Under the pieces are notes generated by a model. It worked only from the letters and a program-made list of their open reading frames with translations. It had not been told where the DNA came from and did no database searches. A stretch of DNA of 64,000 nt. Origin: Gymnothorax reevesii. Lineage: Eukaryota > Chordata > Actinopteri > Anguilliformes > Muraenidae. Positions 1 through 10,947 of this stretch are shown here, one piece after another. Position 1 is the stretch's first letter. Every line of letters begins with the position of its first letter. The DNA lies in NCBI GenBank assembly GCA_029721435.1, contig CM056583.1, positions 56,046,120 to 56,110,119 of the forward strand. Direction: 5' to 3'. The translations under genes were made by a program, and so were the position numbers.

Positions 1-892
1 GCTTGAACAGGGAGGAAGAGTACACGGGGATGAGAGTTGTTAAAAGTACATATTCATGAGTAAACTGCCCGAGTACAGTTTTTCTGCTGGTTTAAGTGGC
101 CCAGCACAGTCACATATTACAAAAACAAACTCCAAAGACACTGAGAAGGTTAGTCAGGGCACAGTGCACATGAGTCAAGTGATGCTCAGCTTCATCAGTA
201 CTTAAACTTGCAGACATGATCAGTGATGTCACGGTCATGCTCTCAACCCATCAGATGTACAGACTGCCAGAATGTCATCTTTAACTAAAATGGAAGATGT
301 CTCTGTATGCATGCATTTTCTTGACAACCAATTATCTGAGTGACTTAAAACCTGGTGGGTGTATGGCTGAGGACTAAAAAAAGTGCAGGTTTGAGTGTGA
401 AATTGTTTGGCTAAGCAGTTCCTGAGAGCTGCAAGCAGCAATACTGAAGGCCAAGCAATCAACCTGTTCCGAACAGGCACGTTTGAACAGGCACTGCATG
501 AGTTAAAGCAAAGATCGACCGTTATTTAGATAGGCAATTGAAGACTGAAGTAATGTCACTTTTTGATATGCAAGAACATGCACATCTCTGCCTGACAAGC
601 ATTCATTACTACATGCCATCTATCACCTTGAAAAGAAAGGCTGTCTCTGCAGTGACATGAATTTATAAGATGCAGCCTGTCCGTATGTCGGGAGTAATTC
701 ATGGCGACATGATAAATTAGCGCATGCGGCACTAGGAGTAGAGTTAGATGTTCCACACATTCCGAACCCTATCACTATGGTCTCACACAGAAACAATTAA
801 CAGAAAAATCAATATGAAGAAGCAATGACCTTAGACAATGACTTAAATACATAAAAAGTTGGAAAGGGAAAACTGGTTATTTCAAGTTACAG
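1..892. other. No gene recognised
   Basis: AT-rich non-coding DNA. I see no open reading frame with recognisable similarity, no transposon terminus and no RNA gene. Confidence 0.5.
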
Positions 893-1112
893 TGTTTGTG
901 GGTGGGTGTGCAGGTGTGTATTCAATATGAGTGTGTAAACTCGTGCACATGTGAGTGTATGCTGTATATGAATATGAGAGTATACACACGTTAGTATGCG
1001 AGAGCATATGTTCGAGTGTACTCTCAATGAGTGTGGACACATATAAGAGAATGCGAGTGTGTCCGTGCGCATGTAAACCCAACGTAAGTATGTGAGTGTA
1101 TACACTTATAGG
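893..1112. repeat. Degenerate TG-rich repeat tract
   Basis: The stretch is dominated by interrupted GTGTG, GAGTGTG and GTATAC units. It looks like an old (TG)n microsatellite that has decayed. Open frames across it on the minus strand are simple-sequence artefacts rich in His and Thr. From 1113 to 1747 I see nothing else recognisable. Confidence 0.6.
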
Positions 1113-2149
1113 AGTAAGTGACAGTATTCTAGAGAACTCCATTTGTGCCTGTTTGATTCTTTCTCTCTCAATTAAATTTGAGTGTACTCAGGGGAGAATC
1201 TACCCTGCGGTTCCGACAGCGGTTCCCTTGTAGAACATGCGTGTCTGTGAGTGTGAGCTGCACTCTGAAACAGCTGCAGAAGCTTTGATTTAATGAACAG
1301 AGTGTACCAGAAACTGCTTTTTTTTAAACAGGAGCGTCACCTCTCTCCTACACAGTGTGACCTTTAAACAGCTGGTACATGCCGTGTTGTGAGGGACAGG
1401 GAGGGAAGAAGAAGTAGAAAAAAGAGTCTTTTTCCACTCAGGAGTAAACATGGCAATTTAACCCTTTGCGTGCAGGAACTTGTCCTTTACAGGTCAGTCC
1501 AAGCTTACAGCGGAAGTGAGGCATCACCCACCGCCTCCGATTCTTAATCACGCCACAGAGAAAGGAAACCAGCCCTCGCACATGAAACTTTTCCAAGAAG
1601 TCAAAGGACAGCAGATAATCCCTGAACATGCTTCTGCTGAATGTGTCTTACGTCAATACCTCTGGTTACCACTGATTCCTTCCTTGTTGTGATTATAAGG
1701 TACACCCACAATTTAATCCTCAAAACAATATTCAAAAATGTTACATATAGTGCCCCCAGAATATTTGGCACTCTTAGTGAAAAGTGGAAAACAGGCCGTG
1801 GAAAAAAAAAACTCTTTGCTGTTTATCCTCTTGGTCTTCCACTCAAAATATGAACAAAAATCTCACTTTTTCATTAAAGCAAAATTATTAAAAGAAAAAA
1901 ATAATAGATATTAAACAAGTATTATTCTCCAAAACAAGTGCCACAATAACTACAACCCCCAGAAAATCTTATGATTAAAATCTAAATTAAGTATATTGCC
2001 AGTTATATTTTGCATGAAGTTCACCTGTTTGATCAGGAACACTTCAGTGGTCAACCATGACTTTATATGTCACTGGGTATAGGTGTATGTATATTTTATG
2101 TGTATAAAAATGAGGTGACAAGCCCTAATTCTTTTAGTTATTCATCACC

Positions 2150-2553
2150 ATGGGAAAGATCCGAGAACACAGTGACAATGCGAGACAAAAATTTGTTGAG
2201 CTGTGCAAATCTGTAAATGGATATAACAAAATCTCTTAACAGTTAACAATGCTCATTACCACCATATGGACAATAACTAAGGAGGTTAAAGTGATGGGAG
2301 ATGTGAAGAACCAGCTTGTAAGAGCATGTGAGTGTTCATTGACCTCACACACCATGAGGAGGACAGTTCGACCAGCAAGAGATCCTCCTAGGATCACTAA
2401 ATTCCAGACTTTAGTTGATCTTGGTGATAGAAAGTCTCCTGAACTAGGATTAGACACCTACTGCACAAGTGGTTTAAATAGGTTGCCTGAAAAAAGGGTA
2501 AGTTTTTTTTTGGTGTCTTTTTTGGTGCCTATAGTTTGACAAACATTACTGAT
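2150..2553 (+). pseudogene. Tc1-like transposase, N-terminal part (broken)
   Basis: An ATG at 2150 opens MGKIREHSDNARQKFVEL, the start typical of one fish Tc1 lineage (a paired-like helix-turn-helix DNA-binding region). The frame stops after about 29 residues, at NGYNKIS followed by TAA. It resumes in another frame with GDVKNQLVRACECSLTSHT and ARDPPRITKFQTL, which match the second helix-turn-helix region. The last recognisable bases, coding for roughly F-D-K-H-Y (2535-2549), correspond to the family motif EFAKHY just before the catalytic domain. There the gene is cut by a foreign insertion. At least two frame disruptions and stops make it non-functional. Its continuation is at 3665. Confidence 0.85.
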
Positions 2554-3664
2554 GGCACTTATCCACTATGCGGTACCGACTCCACTCTACTCACTTCTTT
2601 TGCTTTTCCATTAGGAAAAAGTACCTAGTACTTGGTACTTGGTACCACCTTATCTGGCACCTGCTCTCCAGGGGCTCCAAAAAAAAAAAAAAAAGCCGAC
2701 CGGGTTCTAGTAGGTACTAAAATGTGACGTGACAACACCGCAGCCCACTGATTGGTCAGAAAGAATCGTCACTGCGAAAGCCGATTCCGTAGTCGACCTC
2801 TGCACATCTCATTCGAGTTAGATTGACGAGTCTTCAGATTAGCATAGTTACCGTATTATGATCATCAACTCATATGGTTTTAGGCAACTTGTTCAATATA
2901 CTGCCTTACCTTTCAAACGCAGTTCTGCTTGTTCACCAAAGCTGCTACATTCATGAAATGCGTTTCTCTTTGTCTGTAACTCCGTTTGTGGCGAAATTAA
3001 CTGATGGTGTTGTGTCCAGTTCTGTTCTCCTAACTAATTCCCCTTGAGAAAGTTATGTGATGCTACCCCTGTTTTAAAAAATAATCGCACAGAAAATAAC
3101 TTTACGGGTGTTGACGAATCATTTCTCTCTTAAAGTTATCACAGATGAGATCACGCATCAAGCAATGAATTATGGTTCTCTGCCATATCCTGCAATTTGC
3201 CCATTTTCAATGTGGAACTCTGCTCTGCAATGATCACTGAATTATTCGATGCTTGAACGATTTGTTTGTTTGCCGTCAAACTCAGGTTGAAATGTACACT
3301 CGCTCTTCATGACTTTTACGGATATCATTGCTTTGCGTTTTAGGTGGTATCCAATTTAATGTGCAACTGAACACAACAATGTTAAACAGAAAATACAATT
3401 CAAGACTCGTCGGATTTTAGTGTAATAACGTGGTGATGGTAGTGTGCGTCCCCTGAGTTGAGAATTTTTAACAAAACTGACGGAATAAATGTAAACTTGA
3501 TATTACAGCAGCTACATTGCGTGTCGTGTAAAGGATATGATGACGAGGATGTGCGCCGCTATGATGACCTGCTATACCGAGGCAGTACTATCCTTACTAT
3601 CCAAATGGAAAACGACCCCCCAGAAATGTATCTCAAGGTGAGTAGAGTAGAAGTGGAAAAGCAC
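2554..3664. mobile_element. 1.1 kb TIR element inserted in the Tc1 transposase
   Basis: The left end reads GGCACTTATCCACTATGCGG and continues to CTCCACTCTACTCACTT. The right end, reverse-complemented, reads GTGCTTTTCCACTTCTAC and continues to TCTACTCACC, so the ends form imperfect inverted repeats of about 35 bp. The terminus and the GTACC-rich subterminal block (2571-2655) resemble a common fish non-autonomous DNA element. Flanking triplets TGA and TAA would fit a 3 bp PIF/Harbinger-type duplication, but this is weak. A 60-residue open segment near 3458-3640 (KGYDDEDVRRYDDLLYRGST) is not recognised. The Tc1 coding sequence resumes immediately to the right, so the boundaries are well supported. 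Confidence 0.75.
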
Positions 3665-4263
3665 AATAACACTTTCAATGGGACCTGGTTATACTTTGTG
3701 ATCCAGTGGGGCAAAAATGGAGCATTTGGCAATAAACATCAAAGGTAAGTTTGACTTAAACAGAAAGATAGCCATATAAAATATTTCCTCGTGCCCACTC
3801 TGAAGTATTGCGGTAAATCTTTGGTGTCGCGGGCCTATTTTTCTTCCGTAAACCCCGGATATCTTGTTAGGACACATGGGATCATGGATTCCATCAAGTA
3901 CCAGCAGATATGAAATGAAAACAGCCACTGCCAGGAAGCTGAAAATGGGCCATGGTTGAACCCTCCAGCTGGGTAATGATCCAATGCACAGCTCAAAATG
4001 TATACAGAAATGGCTCACCAACTGCAGAATAAAGGTTTTGCCATGGCTGTCATAGTTGCATGACCTAAAACCCATGGAAAATCTGTTGGATGAGCAGAAG
4101 AGGAGAGTACACAAACATCAACCTCAGAGCCTGAAGGATCTGGAGAGATTTTGTATGGAGGAATGGAGTCAGATCCCAAGCCAGGTATTCACCAACCTCA
4201 TCACGCATTATAGGGGAAAGCTCTTGTGCTGTTACCTTGGCAAAAAAGGCTACACAGGATGTT
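3665..4263 (+). pseudogene. Tc1-like transposase, catalytic part (broken)
   Basis: The segment resumes with NNTFNGTW and GKNGAFGNKHQR, then KYCGKS, HGIMDSIKYQQI, NDPMHSSKCIQKW and finally PMENLLDEQKRRVHKHQPQS, LKDLERFCMEEWSQIPSQVF. These are the successive blocks of a DD34E Tc1 transposase catalytic domain and its C-terminus. The first catalytic Asp region is unrecognisable, and the Asp of the usual QDNDPKH motif is replaced; the Glu of PMENL remains. Several frameshifts and stops lie between blocks. It is the downstream half of the gene starting at 2150, separated by the inserted element. Confidence 0.88.
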
Positions 4264-4345
4264 AAACGATAATTGTGGAACACATATTTGAGAAAAAACA
4301 TTTTTATATGATAGGAATTTAATGTTTCTTTCAATTACATTACTC

Positions 4346-4548
4346 CAGTGTTTCCCAAACCTCTCCTGACATACCTCTTGTTCTGCATACTTTAGATCTC
4401 TCCCCAGGTGATTCAAATGATTTGCTTATTATTAAGCAGCTTCAGGGATTAATAACGATCTAATCATTTGAATCACCTTTGTTGCAGCAGGGAGCGTTCG
4501 AAAGCATGCAGGACAAGGGGTACGCCAGGAGAGGTTTGGGAAACAATG
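4346..4548. mobile_element. hAT-type MITE (203 bp) with 8 bp target duplication
   Basis: Termini CAGTGTTTCCCAAACCTCTC and, reverse-complemented, CATTGTTTCCCAAACCTCTC form long inverted repeats running through the AGGACAAGGGGTA region. Flanks are CATTACTC on the left and CGTTACTC on the right, an 8 bp duplication with one mismatch, as expected for hAT elements. The CAGTG..TTCCCAA terminus is typical of fish hAT MITEs. It lies in the 3' untranslated region of the Tc1 element; the flanking sequence rejoins cleanly as ACATTACTCCAATAAAAGG. Confidence 0.88.
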
Positions 4549-4660
4549 CGTTACTCCAATAAAAGGTTAGATTTTAGCAAAGTTTTTAATGAAAGATCAT
4601 GAGGATCAACAATAAAAGCAGTTTTATCTCCTACAACAACGTTGTTGCGGAGGATATTAA

Positions 4661-4855
4661 CCCTCTATTAACCAGCGTAGCATATCTGCTACATGAAGTA
4701 AAAGGGTTAACAGCCTGGACACCCTGCTGGTTTTGTTTCTTATTGCCAAATTAACATTTGAGAATAACTTGAATGGTCCGTCACTTTAATTTTTCCATTC
4801 GCATTATTACCCAATGTAGCAGATCTGCTACATTTTGGAAAGGTGGGCCAAAGGG
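4661..4855. mobile_element. piggyBac-like MITE with palindromic subterminal motif
   Basis: The left end is TTAA followed by CCCTCTATTAACCAGCG, and the right end is ...GGGCCAAAGGG followed by TTGA (a decayed TTAA). Both ends carry the same subterminal motif: GTAGCATATCTGCTAC on the left and the perfect 18 bp palindrome TGTAGCAGATCTGCTACA on the right. TTAA target and CCCT termini point to the piggyBac superfamily. No coding capacity. Confidence 0.6.
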
Positions 4856-4858
4856 TTG

Positions 4859-4895
4859 ATTATTATTTATTTATTTATTTTAAATATTTATTATT
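4859..4895. repeat. (TTTA)n tract
   Basis: Short run of TTTA/TTAT units directly to the right of the piggyBac-like element. Confidence 0.7.
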
Positions 4896-4999
4896 AACTA
4901 TTTTTCCAAATATTGGCCCATAATCAACATATTTGCCTAGGGAAATGATTTTTACACAATTGGAAATGGGTTTGGTTAATAGAGTGTTAAAATGAGCTC

Positions 5000-5455
5000 A
5001 GTCCGTCCACGTGACTGTCCGGAGCCATAACTCAAGAACCAATTGTCGAATTTCTACAAAACTTCAAAGCCAGATACATTTTCACATCACAATGCATCAC
5101 GCAGAAAAGTAGGTCACTAGATCAAAGTTCTGTCTGTCTGTTGTCATTTGTCAAAATTTCTAGTGCTATTCTGTCATGAGTTCTTTTCTGGGCTGTATCT
5201 TTCTTATTATTCGGCCAATCCTTTTCAAATTTGACAGGTGAACACATCATGACCTCATAGTGTATCATGAACCAAAACTAGGTCACTAGGTCAAATGCCC
5301 GTTTGTCCGTTGGCACTTTCGTATTCAGCCATTTCGCTATGCAGTATATTCCTGCCCCAGCTGTAACTGTCTGATTATTTGGCTGATCCTTTTCAAACTT
5401 GGCAGGTGAAAACATCATGACCTAAATGTGTGTCGTGAACCAAATGTCCTAAATT
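5000..5455 (+). repeat. Hairpin-class dispersed repeat with diverged tandem units
   Basis: After a GTCCGTCC-type stretch (5001-5018) come units with the pattern CATAACTCAAGAACC, a motif AATTTCTACAAAACTTC, then AGGTCACTAG.TCAAA. Two further units at about 5190-5300 and 5355-5450 share CCTTTTCAAA, GGCAGGTG/GACAGGTG, ACATCATGACCT and ATGAACCAAA. The unit period is about 165 bp. The phrases match a class of fish and invertebrate dispersed repeats whose heads contain a hairpin followed by GTCT/GTCC units; the hairpin is not preserved here. Confidence 0.55.
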
Positions 5456-5624
5456 ATAATAATGTGCGGTTTCGGGGTATATAGATGACTGTGTCAGCTT
5501 GTTGGCTTCACTCCACATTACTAGAGGGTGCCAATAATTCTGCACGGCAGTGCAAACATAAACATTATCAACATAAAATACTGTCAACAATAGCCATCGA
5601 TAATGGCTGGGTAATTTGCTAATT

Positions 5625-5800
5625 TTTCTCGTCAAAGGTCTCAGTGTAGGACCCCCAAGTGTCTCGCAGCTAAGTTTGTCTAAGAGCCCTGTGGTTGGGT
5701 ATTCAAATCCCAGCCATGCCATTACTGGCCATGGCCAGAGGTCAAGATAGATGAGGAAACAATGGGCCAAGCCTCGCCAGGGATAATATGGTTAAGCTGG
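5625..5800 (+). repeat. tRNA-derived SINE fragment
   Basis: GGGTATTCAAATCCCAG (5696-5712) is a good RNA polymerase III B box, and TCTCGCAGCTAAGTTTGTC (about 5659-5677) sits where an A box would be. The tRNA-like head is followed by a fish-type body with ACTGGCCATGGCCAGAGGTC and CTCGCCAGGGATAATATGG. No cloverleaf able to make a functional tRNA is evident. Confidence 0.6.
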
Positions 5801-7740
5801 TTAAATCTGTTATTCTCATCGCTCTCCAGCAGCCACTCTTCATCCACCAGTTGCCTGTAGACGTACTAGCCAAATATACAGAATGCTGACTGTGTTACCC
5901 TGCAATGGTACAGGCACCGTTTAATTGACGGTGCACTTGCAATATATAACATTAAAGGTATTAGGGCCAGTTATCATGTGAGTTGGAGGAATTACGTGCG
6001 ACGGAATCCTCTAACTCAGTCCATGGCTGCAGGTTGTTGCGGTGGAGTAAACAGTTCAGCTGTGTCCAGGGTGGGGAAAAGATCAGAAAGACACAAAAAA
6101 TGTGAGGGTTCCTTTGTGTTGAGTGTTGTTCAGATCAGTTGGAATCAAAGACGAGTGTTTCACAATGTGATTTTAAGAAATATCGTAACTTTTCACTTGA
6201 ACATGACAAGAATGGATGGGGCCTGTTTTTCCCAACATACTTTGGATACTTGTGTTTCCACCCACAGCCTAAAACATGTAGGTTTGGTGAATTTGAGATG
6301 CTTAGAAAACTGTAGGTGTGTGGGTGTGATCATGTGCGTGCATGTTCACCCAGTAATGCACAAGTGCCCTTGTCCACGAGTGGTTCCAGTCCCCAATTCA
6401 TGCTGGAACTGGTTCCAGCCCCATGCAACCTTAAATCTGACAAGTCGGTATATGTAGATCAGGGATGAATGGATAGACTATGCATAATAAATTTAAGTTC
6501 ACCTACATGCTGACAATTTTGTCGCAACAGAACGGCTGTGATAAGTAATCTATTTATGTTAGTCTCCAGCTTAACTTCTCAACATCAACCACTCTTTGTA
6601 CAGCTTCCATCTCCTCAAGTTGAGGCAAGTATTTAGTCTTTAGTTGAGGTAACAACTGATTACCAAATATTTCAGACATTTGATGATCACAAAAACCTTC
6701 TAATCAAGTCTTTACTGGAGAATCAGGTCCCCCGTTCTCATTCGGGCCAGAGAGAGCTGCCTCTAATTTGTCAGAGATGCTACCCAGCTAAAGTTCTATC
6801 AATTCTATACTTTTTCATGTTCACCTGGACAATTCCTCATGTATGCTCAGAAATACCTTCTCCACTTACCTCTCAAGCAGAGAGTCAACCGCTCCGTAGT
6901 CACACAAGCTACAGAGAATGACTATTGCCTGGCCCCAAAAATTCTGCTTGCAGCTTTAACTATACTTAATTAAAAAAAAAAAAAAATTAAAAACCATCAT
7001 TACAGCTGAGAAAACATGCATATAAACATAAAAAGAAATATTTTTTCCCCCCAAAGCTATTAATCTATGTATTTGCTTGGGTTCATAAAAACATGCTCTT
7101 TGATTTTTTCTCTTTTATTATGAATAAGATTTTGGCAGTTTTAGGTAGTCTTGAGCTCTGTGGGTGAGAAAAACAGTGATGAACAGTACTTTTCACACTC
7201 CAGTTCAGCAATATTACATTTAATATTTCTGGATGTTATTTCTCTCGGTTTCCAAAAAAAAGATGACCCAGTGGCCTAAACAATGTCTCAGGTAAGCTAG
7301 AAACTCAGAAGTCAGACAAAAAAACTAAATACGATTTGGGAATTATTCTTGTCAGATCTTGAAGGCAAATCCTTAAGTGTATTAAAGAACTCAATACATT
7401 TCATTTATTTTTTTGTTGTGAAACACCATTATTAATCCAAAAAAATTGAACAAAAAATCAATGTTAAGCCAATTCCTCACTCAAATATAAAGACAAAATT
7501 GCAAGGCTGTGCATGGTAAACTTTTCTGCACAGTCTGTCGACAAAAGCAGATGATATATTGACTATTATTGTCATTCACACCCAGCAAGATTTTTTAAAA
7601 TAATAAATTCTATTGATTGCAGCAAATTAGATTCTGGTAATGGTGTCCAGTACATCCAATTGAAGAGGGATTTGGGAATGCTAAAAAAAATAAAGAAGAT
7701 TTTAAAAAATTGTGGGATAACTAAAAATGGCACTTAACAT
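5801..7740. other. No gene recognised
   Basis: A 159-codon open frame at 5978-6457 has no recognised domain and no splice context, and I regard it as chance. The rest is AT-rich non-coding DNA with short A-tracts near 6970. Confidence 0.5.
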
Positions 7741-7747
7741 TGTGTAT

Positions 7748-7790
<43 letters not shown>
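7741..7790. repeat. (TG)n microsatellite
   Basis: About 25 TG units with three interruptions. Confidence 0.95.
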
Positions 7791-7791
<1 letters not shown>

Positions 7792-8289
7792 TAAAAGTCC
7801 CAACAGGAAACTTCTTATCCAGCTGTGAGCATCTGTTGGAAATCCAGCATAATATGGATGTAATGAGCTCACTGTTTATTTGGGGCCAAGGGGTGTTGCT
7901 CAGTGTTTCAATCTATTACTGTGTGGCTGAGCGAAGTTCAGCAGGGATGCCGTTGTAATTCTGACTGCCACTCAGCGCAAAGATGAGTACAAAAAGCCTA
8001 TTCCCCTGTATGCTCACGGTATACCCTAAACAAATGAAACAACTTTTAAGGTCAGCTTAAAATGATAGACTTCGGCGGCAAAAGTATTCACGTGCACCAC
8101 TAAGATAACAACTACAAAATGTATTCATGCCACTTAAAAAGAGCATTGTGCTCAGTAAAACATCTGATTTATGAATGACATGGGTAATTGGCTTGATGTG
8201 TGACGCCAATTAAAACAGATTAATTGTTGACCCACATATTGGAACTTCAGTATTTTATCAATATGCAGGCTGCTCTCATGGATGGCAGT

Positions 8290-8860
8290 AAGGAAACATG
8301 TGTTCCTATCCTCCAAGACAGGAGACTAAATGACAATCTATTGCAAACTGTACATAGAAAATGAGTGGGTGAGAGTATGTGGATTGCATGCTAAAAGAAT
8401 GGTTCGGGCCTGAATGATTGACCCCTATAGTCCCGCAGCTCTGTTTTGCTCTATGGGGCATTTTCCTGGTATACTTTGGGTCCACTCGTCCACATGAAAT
8501 GGCCACTCCAAATCAATTCAAAACTACTGGCAGTGACCACCTTATCCTTCCACGGAGCAATCCAAAACTCATGCTTGTAATCTCATTCCACAGGGCACAA
8601 GGCATCACTGAATGATTCAGCAATAATGAAAATGGAGTGAATCATACGCTATGGCCAGCACAGTCACCAGCCAGCCAACTAAACATCAATGCAACATTCT
8701 GGACTGACATGTTAACAGAGCTTTTTATCAAAATATCATTAAAAAAAATGAAATGTAGAATATATTTTTTTGGAAGGACATTGACTATCCCTCCTCTAGT
8801 GTTTGAGAGTTCTATAGAATCTTAACCAAGTCCCATTGAAATTGTTAAGGCAGTTTTGCA
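8290..8860 (+). pseudogene. Tc1-like transposase relic
   Basis: Recognisable blocks in order are ALWGIFLVYFG, HEMATPNQFKTTGSDHL, FHRAQGITE, NENGVNHTLWPAQSP and the terminal IPPLVFESSIES. They correspond to a fish Tc1 lineage whose catalytic domain ends with a VNHMLWPxQSPDLNPIEHLWEILD block. Here the catalytic Glu motif is lost (QLNINATFWTDM replaces LNPIEHLWEILD) and stops interrupt it, for example after RAQGITE. The (TA)n tract at 8949 lies just downstream. From 7791 to 8289 I see nothing else identifiable. Confidence 0.8.
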
Positions 8861-8944
8861 TATAAACAGTAGCAAAATGCTGCAAAAATTAATTGATCTC
8901 CCCTAATGTAAATATGTGCATATTTTAAGAAACATCTTACAAGA

Positions 8945-8948
<4 letters not shown>

Positions 8949-9036
<88 letters not shown>
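8949..9036. repeat. (TA)44 microsatellite
   Basis: An uninterrupted 88 bp TA run. Both strands give artefactual Tyr-Ile open frames. Confidence 0.98.
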
Positions 9037-9038
<2 letters not shown>

Positions 9039-10126
9039 CACATGACTTCAAATTATATTGCTGTAATATACCTTGATCCCTGCAGGGTAAACTTCCAGCC
9101 CAGGCCACCTAAATGGGCATAAGGTATGGCACGTGGGGGAAATCCCTGCTCAGCCTAAGCCAGCTAAAAAAGAAGTGACGTCCATCTCTGACTCTCAATC
9201 TTCGCCTCTGCTTCTGTGACTTCCCAGTTCACATACATCCTCCAATTGTACTTTATCTGCCTACGATACACCTATCTGTGACCTGTGACCTGCATCTGTT
9301 TTGACACACAAAAATGCCCCTGATATCTTTTTTAACACCCACAGTAAGTCACAGATTACAGCAGGAGGGTGCAATGCAGTAAAGTTTCTTTTTTTAAAGG
9401 GTATTGTTATTTAATTGGGGTCAATGTCACGTTTGCAGTATTCATTTTTGGATGAAAATGACCAGAGATCATCGAGCAGTGCTGAACAATTAACGTCAAC
9501 AAGTCACACACAACCATAGTCTGGTTCGCAAGCTCGGTAAAAACTTGTGAAAAAACAACACTGCCACCTGCAGGTTTTATTTTACACACACGCACACACA
9601 CACTGCACCATCTATATTTTAATAAAATGGATGCAATCTTAACACAACTTTCAATTTCTAAGATCAAAAGGCACAGAGTTGAACATTAGAATACTCACTG
9701 TAGAATATGCTGATACTATCTCGCAATCTATTGAACAAAATACTAATTAACAGCAAGCTAAATAATCACGGTGCATTGTATGCCTCAAACAGTTCAAATC
9801 CAGGTTTCACTGCAAGTGAGCTTTTATCGGTATTGTTTTTTGTCTTGTTCGGCAGCATTATATTTCTGTTTAATAATGAACACAGCAGGACGGGGAAATG
9901 CCCTGACCATCTGATGATGCAGTGATCGTTGCACCCCTATCACAGATCTCAGTGACTTGTAACGGTGTAATGGATTCATTTCGTGTGCATAAATCAGTGT
10001 GGGCACATTTTTGTGTAGGGGAGCATGTTCTTGTGTTTGCCTCTCTGTGGCACAGTAATGCAGGGGTTATGGAGACCTGAAAATGTTAAACACGTTTACA
10101 GGCTTCCAGAGGTCAGGCAGGACCGA
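9037..10126. other. No gene recognised
   Basis: Non-coding DNA with a short CA run at 9585-9602. No transposon end or exon seen. Confidence 0.45.
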
Positions 10127-10245
10127 GATGAGGCAGTGCGGGAGAGGGAGAGGAAGAGAGAATGACAGTAAGGTAGAGGGAGAGAGGGTGACGGAGAGCG
10201 AGAGGAGGAGAGAGGGTGAGGGAGAGGGAGATAGGGCAAGGAGAA
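10127..10245. repeat. GA-rich purine tract
   Basis: About 115 bp of nearly pure purine on the plus strand (GGGAGAGGGAGAGGAAGAGA-like units), with a shorter pyrimidine run at 10362-10397. Such mirror-like tracts can form triplex DNA; this is only an inference from composition. Confidence 0.75.
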
Positions 10246-10854
10246 TGTGCTGGCATGGGGACAACCCTTGAGACAATAGAGCCCTCTGTCCCAGAGAAAC
10301 AGAGCTGCTCACTCCAGCTGCTCCAATCCGTTCAGCTTAACTGCTTCATCCCTCCTTCCAATCGCTCTCTCTTTCTCTCTCTCTTCCACTCTCTCCCCTT
10401 ACCAGCTTTGTGACTCACCTTGCCTAACCCTTAACCCTGCGCTAGGGCCCATTAAACACTACCCACCTGTGCCTGATCTGCCAGTCAAACTTTAGGGAGT
10501 AATGTGCTCTTCCATGGTTTTTGAGCCTCTTTGAAAATGCTTGTCATCCTACATCCCGACCAGGGGAACCAGAAGGGTGGTGGAGGTGAGGAGTTAAGAC
10601 AAATACAGGGGCCCCTCAAAAATATTAGAATATCATTCTCCCGAGTGGTGGGGCACAATGACAAACTTTTTCGATATCCCTGGCGGCAAAATTGATCATG
10701 TCCCTCTGTACCAAGCAAGCATTTTTATGTCCCGTACACTCCTACCCTGATCAGATGCCATGTTCTTACAATTGTTCAGTTACAATGGGACTTAATGCGT
10801 CAGTTTGTTTTTGTTTCCTGATGCCACTCAAATGTTGATTTTCAACTCTCTCAG

Positions 10855-10947
10855 GGTCTGTGGTAAAGACTACCCCCCTTCGAACCACCACACCCCCAGT
10901 GCAGCCCACAGTCCTGAGTGTGCCCAGCCCAGGCTACCCTTTGATTT
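10855..10947 (+). CDS. Candidate 93 nt host exon, unidentified
   Basis: A pyrimidine-rich stretch with TTCAACTCTCTCAG precedes position 10855, and GTAAGA follows position 10947, giving good acceptor and donor matches. The 93 nt segment is open in one frame (two leading bases, 30 codons, one trailing base). It reads SVVKTTPLRTTTPPVQ then PTVLSVPSPGYPLI, a Pro/Thr-rich composition unlike the surrounding junk. A length divisible by three would allow alternative inclusion. I do not recognise the gene. It could be chance; the open frame runs on past the donor to a stop near 11133. Confidence 0.3.

Larger units (their letters stand above)
1748..4640 (+). mobile_element. Tc1-like DNA transposon, decayed and nested
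   Basis: The left terminus resembles fish Tc1 inverted repeats (TAGTGCCCCCAGAATATTTG, a decayed version of the usual CAGTGCC...TTGGCAC end), directly after a TA. The order is then a 5' untranslated region, an N-terminal transposase segment (2150-2553), an unrelated 1.1 kb insertion (2554-3664), the C-terminal transposase segment (3665-4263) and a 3' region interrupted by a 203 bp hAT-type MITE (4346-4548). No matching right inverted repeat was found; the 3' end seems truncated near 4640, just before another small element at 4661. The family is known from fish genomes; the nested structure is read directly from the sequence. Confidence 0.85.

Noticed and set aside
5659..5712. tRNA gene on the plus strand
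   Set aside because: Only box-like motifs are preserved; no cloverleaf, and a SINE body follows.
5978..6457. 159-codon open frame
   Set aside because: No recognised domain, no splice or promoter context, composition like surrounding non-coding DNA.
8845..9122. Open frames with long Tyr-Ile runs
   Set aside because: Artefacts of the (TA)44 microsatellite; both strands read the same dipeptide.
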